Origin: Heterohyrax brucei
Lineage: Eukaryota; Chordata; Mammalia; Hyracoidea; Procaviidae
DNA length: 64,000 nucleotides
Assembly (NCBI GenBank): GCA_028571685.1
Contig: CM053142.1
Coordinates: forward strand, 198,020,796-198,084,795
Reading direction: 5' to 3'
Made by a program: the position numbers and the translations under genes
Shown: piece by piece, positions 57,311 to 64,000 of the stretch
How positions within the stretch are numbered: the first letter of the stretch is position 1
Layout of the letters: every line of letters starts with the position of its first letter
The notes under the pieces: model-generated
Databases searched by the model: none
What the model saw: the letters and a program-made list of their open reading frames with translations, nothing else
What the model was told of the DNA's origin: nothing

Positions 57311-58829
57311 GACGGCAGCAGTGTGTCAGTGCTGCTCCTTCTACTCGAAGCTGATGCTCTAGTGTATTTCTTGGATTCTTGTTTGTTAAAAATAGTTTTC
57401 TGTGGCCCTTACCCTGGAAAATCAGTTAAGCGGCATATAAAATCCTTGGCTCCCTGCTCTTTCTTTGAATATCTCAAATACGTTATTTCATTTGTTTATA
57501 GCATAAATTGTTGCTCTCAGAATCGTGGCACACTTGTTTTTTATTTCATTATAAGTGACTTTGTTTTTCCTTAAAAGTGCAAAGGATTTCTTTGAGTCCA
57601 ATAATCTTCCTGAAACATTAAGTATTACTTGTTCAGGTGTTTAGGGGGGCTGCTTAATAAATGCCCTTTGAGTGTGTCGTTTCAGTTTTTTGTGTCCATA
57701 AAGCTTTCTTGGGTTGTATGCTTTTGTATTCTCTTTTCCCGATGAGGGAGGCAGGACCTCTACTGTGTGCATGTTGAATCGTCTTCACCTGTCTTCTGAA
57801 TGTGCCCATTTCTCAAGTCTTTTTATTTCTTACTTTTTGTCTTTAAAAAGTGTTTTTTCTTCTCTTTTTCTTAAGCCATCATCTGTGGAGTACACTTGCT
57901 CACATGTTCCTTTGAGGCTGATCTTTATTTGTTCCCCGGTGATCCGCACAAGGTGTGTGTCACCCTCTCTGTTCCTCAGTTTCCTCATGTGTGAAGTAGC
58001 AGTCACTACACCTTCCTTGGAGGAGTGTCATGTGCTTTCAGTGAGATGATGCAGGTGCAGTACTTAATTTAGCTCCTGACTCAGTAAACACAAGTGCTGG
58101 CTCTTCCTGTCCTCATCGCCCTCACACTGCAGCCCAGAAAAGCCTCAGTGAGCAGGTGGAAGCAGCTGATTATAGGGTGTCGTTGTTGGAGGGGAGAACA
58201 GCTGGGCTCGCCAACGCCGCGACTGATGGGGCTCCTACCCAGTAGGAGCAAATAAGGGGGCTGTGTTCCAAAGCGGAGGAAAACCAGTCGTGATTTGAAA
58301 GAGCTACAAGAACATGCCAAGGTGCAGAATCACCTGGAATCCTGCACCTTTTCTGAACTCACTAGTGCCTGGACCTTTTGGAGATGCCTTAGGATTTTCT
58401 ACACAGGTGGCCCTCTCTTGTGCCAGTAAAGGTGGCTTTCCTTTTTTTTTTTTTCCCAAACTGCTGATGTGCAGGGGCTGGGCCCTGCAGGGCAGTGTTG
58501 GAAAAAGGGCTGCAGGTGGGTACTCGTGCCTTGTTCCTGAACTCCCAAGGGGATCATTGAGTTTATCACTGTTAAAGTATGATGCTGGGTTTGGAGTTTT
58601 CTGACTGCCCCATGTAAGTTTAATGACGTTACCTCTGTATTAAGGTAATCTCGGAATCCCAGTGCTCTGTCTCAGCTGTGAGGATGTAACCAATTCCATC
58701 CCCACTTTTTACTCCTGCTTCAGTTCTAGCTCCAGCTGCCCATTAGCTCTCATCACTCAGAGTTCAGTCAGACTTCACAGGTTTAAAGGAAATAGTCCTC
58801 TGGCTGCCACACAGGCCCCCAGGCCTGCA
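57311..58829. other. Unassigned 1.5 kb
   Basis: A T-rich run lies at 58440-58455. 58325-58350 (gcagaatcacctggaatcc) resembles an MER5-type start. No exon or other repeat was supported. Confidence 0.3.
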
Positions 58830-59016
58830 GATGCCAGCCACAAGTTTCGGAGTCCTCACAACAGCATCACTTCTGAGCTGCTGGCTACAAATTTGGAATT
58901 TTCCTCTTACCCCTTCAAGATGCCAACCCCAAGTTCAAGAGATCCTTTGGCCTCTCTTGCTTCTGACTTGCTGACTACAAATTCAGTGATTCTGTCTACT
59001 CCTTCAGGATGCCAGC
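58830..59016 (+). repeat. 89-bp tandem repeat, cut by an LTR
   Basis: The motif gatgcca/c begins at 58830, 58919 and 59008, an 89-bp period; units 1 and 2 share gctacaaat and cccttcaagatgccaacc-type blocks. Unit 3 is interrupted at 59017 by a solo LTR and continues at about 59520 (cacgagctagaagattctc). Confidence 0.8.
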
Positions 59017-59514
59017 TGTCATGAACTGTGTCTCCCAGAGTGTCAGCTTGGTCAGGCCACAATTCTCAGTACTGTGTGGTTGTCATTTTCCTCGGTGCTG
59101 CAAGTCCTAACCTGTGCCTGTGGTTAGTGAGGCAAGATTAGACTATGTTAAAGAAGATGAGAGTGGAATTACAGTGCCCTCACAAAGGTCACACTTCTGA
59201 TCAAATGGAAAGGGAGTTTCCCTGGGATACGGCCTGAACCACCTTTTAGATTGAAAGGGATGCAGATGAGAGTGAGGGACCTTATACCATCAAGAATTCA
59301 GTACTGGGAGCAGATGGTGTGCCTTGGACCCAGGGTCCCCAGAGAACTGCTTGCCCAGGGGAAAATTGATGACAAGGACCTTCCTCCAGAGCCCTGAAAC
59401 TGATGCTGTGAGTTTGGACTCCCAGCCTACTACACTATGAGACGACAGATTTTCCTTTGTTAAAACCATCTGCTTGTGGTGTTTCTGTTATAGCAACACC
59501 AGGTGAGGAAGACA
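59017..59514 (+). mobile_element. Solo LTR, MaLR-like family (copy 6)
   Basis: 498 bp, starting tgtcatgaac and ending gaagaca, with a perfect 5-bp TSD, ccagc, at 59012-59016 and 59515-59519. It is more diverged than the other copies. Confidence 0.85.
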
Positions 59515-59657
59515 CCAGCCACGAGCTAGAAGATTCTCACCCCCTCACTTCCCACCTGATTGCTCTCACTGCTCCCTCAGATTGGTTCTTTCATCAGAAC
59601 ACCTCGCAGAACTCACAGAGAGAGCTATACTCTTGATAGCAGCTTTGTTAAGAAACA
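59515..59657. repeat. Rest of the 89-bp repeat unit and flank
   Basis: The first ~70 bases after the TSD complete the third 89-bp unit. The remainder up to the AfroSINE is unassigned. Confidence 0.5.
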
Positions 59658-59818
59658 AGAAAGGCCCACTGTATCGAGTCAATTCTGATTCATAGCAGCC
59701 CTGTAGGACAGAGTAGAATGGCCCCATAGAGTTTCCAAGGAGTGCCTAGTGCATTCGAATTGCTGACCTTTGATTAGCAGCTGTAGCACTTAACAGCTGT
59801 GCCATTATTGTTTCCTTT
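59658..59818 (-). mobile_element. AfroSINE
   Basis: In reverse complement: cacagctgttaagtgctac, gctaatcaaagg, actccttggaaactc, tatggggccattctactctg and the gagtc tail. Confidence 0.9.
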
Positions 59819-59934
59819 ATTGGGAAGGATACAAGGAAAGACACATAGACGGTGGTGTTCCAGTAACTTCAGGTGTAAGAATCAGCCTAAAGCCAATTCC
59901 TGTGAGGCGGAAGTGAATACACGGGATCCGACAG

Positions 59935-60480
59935 GTTTGTGAACTTATCCTAGAAGAAGTGCTACATACCTCTTGGCTGAAGATCACCGCGGTCACCTTA
60001 GAAGTACACTCCGTGGGAAGCTGGGCACTGACGCCAGTGCCTAGTCCATGCTTTAAAGCAGTTTGGGAACTCTTGTTTGGAATGACTATCAGAGCTGTTG
60101 TCATACTACCTTTGACATCGTGAATGTCATCAAAATGTCTTCTTTTCAATATTTATCTTCTGGTAAAGAAGAAAGTCATTGAGGGCCAGATCAGGTGAGT
60201 AGGGTGTTTCAATACAGTTATTTGTTTACTGGCTAGAAACTCCCTCACAGACAACTATACTGTTACGTTCACCAACTTGCCACCATGCGTAATGGCCATT
60301 CCAGAAAGAGTTCCAAAGTTGCTCTGAAGGGTGGACTAGACGCTGGCATCGGTGCATAGCTTCCCACGGGGAGGACTTAGAAGATGACTGTAGTGATACT
60401 CCTCAGTGAGGTCTATAACACTTAGAACAATTAAGTTTGCGGACTCGTCGGACGTTGTATCCCAGATTCCACATTCTCCA
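59935..60480 (-). mobile_element. Fold-back mariner-like element, second copy
   Basis: Same structure as 10775-11290 in the opposite orientation. Inverted arms of about 150-200 bp (59970-60090 against 60300-60420) flank a core with mariner transposase C-terminal sequence read on the - strand (60090-60220). The outer end carries acttagaacaattaagtttg, the mirror of the left end of the first copy. Inactive. Confidence 0.75.
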
Positions 60481-61006
60481 AGCTGCTGTACCCCTCCTAC
60501 TCAGACCGTAGTCACTGTTTTACTAGCACTCTTCCCTCACATTTGGGTTCGGCAGTTGGTTACAGTGTCTCAGAACTCATGAAACGGATCACACTTACGG
60601 TTCAGTGATGTGTGAAGTAACGGAGGACACCTCAGTGTCGGGATCTGGAGGCTCCGGTTCAGGGTCTGGATCAGAAAGCCTGCAGCCGAGAGCCCCCTTC
60701 AGTGCAGACCACCCTCTCAGTTCCTCTCAGCCCCCTTCGGCCAGGCTCCTCCCAGCTCTCCCCCAGCAGGGAACAGGCTTGTCTGGCTTCCCCGGACTCC
60801 AGGAGTAGACTCCTCTTGGGCCTGCTGTCTGTCATCACTGACAGTGTCGCGGTGCCCCTTCTGGGCCTCACGCTGTTTTCTGTGTCACAGCCCTTGACCC
60901 ACAGCACGGATCCCTGGGGCAGTCCCTGGCGGTTTGTCTCCCTCATCTTCCTGGCTTCTGCTTCCCTTGCCATTTCTGTCTGGAAAACCATCGTAGACTT
61001 GACTGC
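60481..61006. other. Unassigned
   Basis: A 67-codon frame with a Gly/Ser run (about 60635-60680) is present, but no homology or splice signals support a gene. Confidence 0.3.
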
Positions 61007-61482
61007 TGCCATGGATTGAATAGTGTCCCCCAAAAGTGTATGTGTCCATTTGACTGAGCCATGATTCCAGGTTTTGTGTGATCTTCCTATACATTGTAAA
61101 TCCTTCCTTTAGGGTGTTACGGAGGGAGGATGGATGGCAGTTGTGTTGGTGAGGTACAGGATCCAATCTGTAAGGCTGCGTTCTGTCTGGAGGCAGTCTT
61201 TTGGAATACAGAAGGAAAAAGCAAGCCAAGGGACTGGACTACCTCATACCACCAAGAGAGCAGTTCATGGAGCACAGCACGTCCACTGGAACCAGCGTAC
61301 GTGCACCTGAGAAGCCCCTTGACCGAGGGAAGATTAAAGATAAGGGCCTTCTTCCAGAGCCAGCTTACAAAGCCTTCTCTGGATATAACGCCCTGACTTT
61401 GGACTTGTAGCCTACGTCTGTAAGGTAATTTGTTAAAGCCATCCACTTGTGTCTCTGTTGTAACAGCACTGGCTAGCTAACA
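61007..61482 (+). mobile_element. Solo LTR, MaLR-like family (copy 7)
   Basis: 476 bp, starting tgccatggattgaat and ending gctagctaaca, with a perfect 5-bp TSD, actgc, at 61002-61006 and 61483-61487. Confidence 0.9.
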
Positions 61483-61925
61483 ACTGCATACATATACAAC
61501 TTGTCAGTTTCAAAGCATGACCGTCTCATCAGAGCTTCCCACTGACCAATCTCTTCTTTGTAGGCCACAGGCACTTAATTTGCATAGTAACTATAGTCAC
61601 TTAATTTGCATAGTATACTGACCAGTCCCTGCAAGGTTTATACCAATTCCAGAGCTAGTTGCAGCTCAGGGATGAGCAAAAATATATCCAACCAAGTTGT
61701 TTACATCTTAGGTCTTAGGGATAAAGTTTCTCAAGCTGTTTTTCCAGAGAACCAAGGCAAAAGGTCACATAAAGGAAGGTGAAGTTTGGGAGCTTCCCCA
61801 CCCTGGACTTTCCATGTCTGACAGTGCACACTTGCTTGCCACGTGCATGCGTCCACCTGTCAGGAAGCCTACAGAGCTGCTCTGTCCATGACCCCCTTTA
61901 CGGGGGTCCTGTTATGTAATGATCA
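61483..61925. other. Unassigned, with 18-bp direct repeat
   Basis: cacttaatttgcatagta occurs twice within about 61570-61612. No gene was seen. Confidence 0.35.
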
Positions 61926-61929
61926 TGAC

Positions 61930-61971
61930 TTACTACTATACAGCTACTAGCTAAAAACTTGGTGGTTCAAA
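61930..61971 (+). mobile_element. AfroSINE, 5' half of a split copy
   Basis: Contains actactatacagctactagc, then ggtggttcaaa. The rest of this SINE continues at 63126 after an L1 insertion. Confidence 0.6.
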
Positions 61972-63125
61972 CAGCAAAAAGATGGAATCAACCTAGGTGC
62001 CCTCAACAGATGAATGGAACACTACGCAATGATAAAGAACAGTGATGATTTTAGGAAGCATCTCGTAATCTGGTATCAACTAAAAGACATTATATTGCAT
62101 ACAATCAGTCAGCTGCAAAAGGACAAGTATTGTAGGAGACCACTAATACAAGGCCTTAAAAAAGGATTTATGCACAGAAGAAAAGACTCTTTGATGGCTA
62201 CAAGGTTGGGGAGGGAGGGAGAGGGTTGTTCATAGATTAGTTGATAGGAATTCAGTCAGGTGAAGGGAGTGACAGCACGCAGCAGAAGGCAGGCCAGCAT
62301 AACTGGACTACATAAACTAAAAGGTTTTATAAGTTCAGCATCTCAAAAGATAGAATAGCAGAGACTGGGGTCAAGGGACCATGTTTTCAGGGGACACTGA
62401 GGTCAGTTGGCATAACTAGTCTTTTGTTAAGAGAGTCTTCTGCACCCCATATTGGTGAGTGGCGTCTGGGGTCGTAAAAGCCAACCAGTGGCCATCTCAG
62501 GTACATCAGTTGGTCCCAGTTCACCTGGAACAGATGACAAACAAGAACATCAAAGAAGCAAGGAAATATGAGCCTGAGAGACAGAAGGATCCATAGGATT
62601 GGGAGACTCCATCATCATGAGACCAGGATGTCTTTGGTGGTGCCTGGCCACCCCCAAAACAGCCTCTATAGGGGACACAGTGTAAAGTCTCTGATGTAGC
62701 AGAAGATAAAGAGGTGTGCCAATCAAGAACTCTACTAATAAAGACCAGAACTGATGGTTTGACAACCTGGAGGGTCCCTTGGAAACATGGCCCCCAGACT
62801 TGCCGCTGCTCCAGATGTGAAACCAGTGCTGAGGTCAGCACTTCAGACAAAGAATGGACTGGACTCGGGGACACAGTGAGCATGTGGGGTGTGTACTTTA
62901 TGGGTTTATACATTTATAGGAAGCTGTCCTATTGGTTTCTTTCTAGAAGGGAGAGGAAAGGGTGGAGAGGAGGGGATAGGTGTTTGTTAAGAGGATACTA
63001 GAAGAGTGAAAAAGAGGAGTGTGCCTTCACAGGGTGAGGAGAGCGGACAGAGCTGCAGAGAGGCGGGCATGCAAAATTAACTTAGGTTGTAGACTTTCAT
63101 GTAATCGTACTTAAAAAAAAAGCAA
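61972..63125 (+). mobile_element. L1, 5'-truncated 3' end, inserted in AfroSINE
   Basis: It starts in the end of ORF2 (caaaaagatggaatcaacc), runs through the 3' UTR and ends with a short A run near 63112-63121. It is flanked by a 10-bp TSD, gtggttcaaa, at 61962-61971 and 63126-63135. Confidence 0.85.
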
Positions 63126-63235
63126 GTGGTTCAAATCCACCAGGCAGTCCTTGGTAACTATGAGGCCCTTCTCCTCTGTCATATAGTGTCACTGTCAATT
63201 GCAATTGACAGCAGTTGGTTTGGTTTTGGTTTATT
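63126..63235 (+). mobile_element. AfroSINE, 3' half of a split copy
   Basis: Resumes with ggttcaaatccaccaggcag, ctctgtcatatagtgtcact and the decayed tail. Joined with 61930-61971 it forms one SINE. Confidence 0.75.
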
Positions 63236-63309
63236 ACCTGGCCACCTCCTGTCTTCCCCTCACCTATCTGTTAGGTGCAGCCTGCAGTCAAGGGTTTTTG
63301 CTTTGGTTT

Positions 63310-64000
63310 TTTTTTGTTTTTTTTTTTAATTTTTATTTAACATAACTGAGTGAAAATGTACATTCATGTATAAATTTACATTCCCACCTATGTGCAGATT
63401 CCACTGCTCTCCCTGTCCGGTGACAGCACACTGTTCCTCTCTGCTCCGTACATGTCTCATCCTCCCAACAGCCTCCTTTCCCCTCCTGTCCATCCACTCG
63501 CCTTCCTCCAGCCAGAGGTCAGCAAGATGATATCCTATAGATGTATAGAACCATAAAGTGCTTCCAATATATGGTCACTCTGCATTGCCAAGTCCAATCC
63601 ATTCCTGTCCAAAGAGTGGACCTTTGTTATAATTTATGGGCAAAGGCAGCATCAGGGCCCGGGGCCATGCTCTCAGAGGAACCCCAAAACCGCTGGACCA
63701 TCAATTGAGGTCTTTTAGTGGAGATCTCATGATGCACCTCTTTTTATTCTTGTGTTGCCAGTGAGACTCCTCTCTGTGAGCTCCATCGTGGCTATCACTG
63801 GTGGTGGCTGGGCACCATCCGGTTCTTCTGGTCCCAAGTCAATGTAGGCACCCACTCATGTGGGTCTCTCTGTCTTCTCGGTTGTCTTTACCGCACGTCA
63901 TTTTGGTCCTCGGTGAGCATCCGTTCCTGCTGAGTTGGGACCATTTGCTGTGTCCTCGGATGGCAGCTTGGCAGCTTTTAAGACCCCAGACGCCACTCAC
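63310..64000 (-). mobile_element. L1 3' end, runs off the window
   Basis: Begins on + with T runs (63308-63335) and then the same 3' UTR as 51717-52963, in the same orientation; it continues past the window edge. It is inverted relative to the L1 at 61972-63125, so the two 3' ends converge about 190 bp apart. Confidence 0.9.

Noticed and set aside
60605..60808. Small Gly/Ser-rich protein
   Set aside because: It arises from a short ggatctgg-type repeat. No splice sites, conservation evidence or promoter.

Overview
This window looks like nuclear DNA of an afrotherian mammal, most likely of elephant type. The main reason is many copies of a tRNA-derived SINE of the AfroSINE type, together with a RTE/BovB-type LINE that shares its 3' tail, L1 elements, and two vertebrate retroviral remnants. 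There are no bacterial-style genes. Most of the 64 kb is nested transposable elements, and the nesting can be read from target-site duplications (TSDs) and from reading frames that resume on the far side of insertions.

Layout. 0.3-13.5 kb: a decayed endogenous retrovirus (ERV) with two related LTRs (about 0.46-1.33 and 12.6-13.5 kb). Its pol is split by a nearly full-length RTE (2.2-5.8 kb), two solo LTRs and an AfroSINE; fold-back mariner and RTE fragments also lie inside. 13.9-17.9 kb: an old L1 3' end split by 3 kb of later insertions. 18.3-24.0 kb: a ZBED4-like gene copy, broken by stops, frameshifts, a ~1.1 kb insertion and a solo LTR, yet still carrying a 728-codon open frame. 26.6-28.5 kb: a strong CpG island with a perfect CRE and a consensus splice donor; a 70-nt exon candidate at 29.9 kb may belong to the same transcript. 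No product was recognised, and this is the only place with signs of a possibly active single-copy gene.

30.4-37.5 kb: several RTE copies. One appears to have an inverted 5' end, and its 5' UTR is expanded into a twelve-copy 52-bp array. 39.8-42.3 kb: an L1 insertion with an intact 5' end and ORF1 but no 3' end, flanked by an exact 18-bp TSD. 43.1-50.7 kb: an ERV-L provirus (LTR, gag, RT, RNase H, integrase, dUTPase) broken up by RTE, LTR and SINE insertions. 50.8-64 kb: more RTE and L1 copies, an 89-bp tandem repeat cut by a solo LTR, a second fold-back mariner, and two L1 3' ends facing each other at the right edge.

Seven solo LTRs of one MaLR-like family (about 470-530 bp) have 5-bp TSDs, six perfect and one with a single mismatch. 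All family assignments come from reading the sequence. No database search was run.
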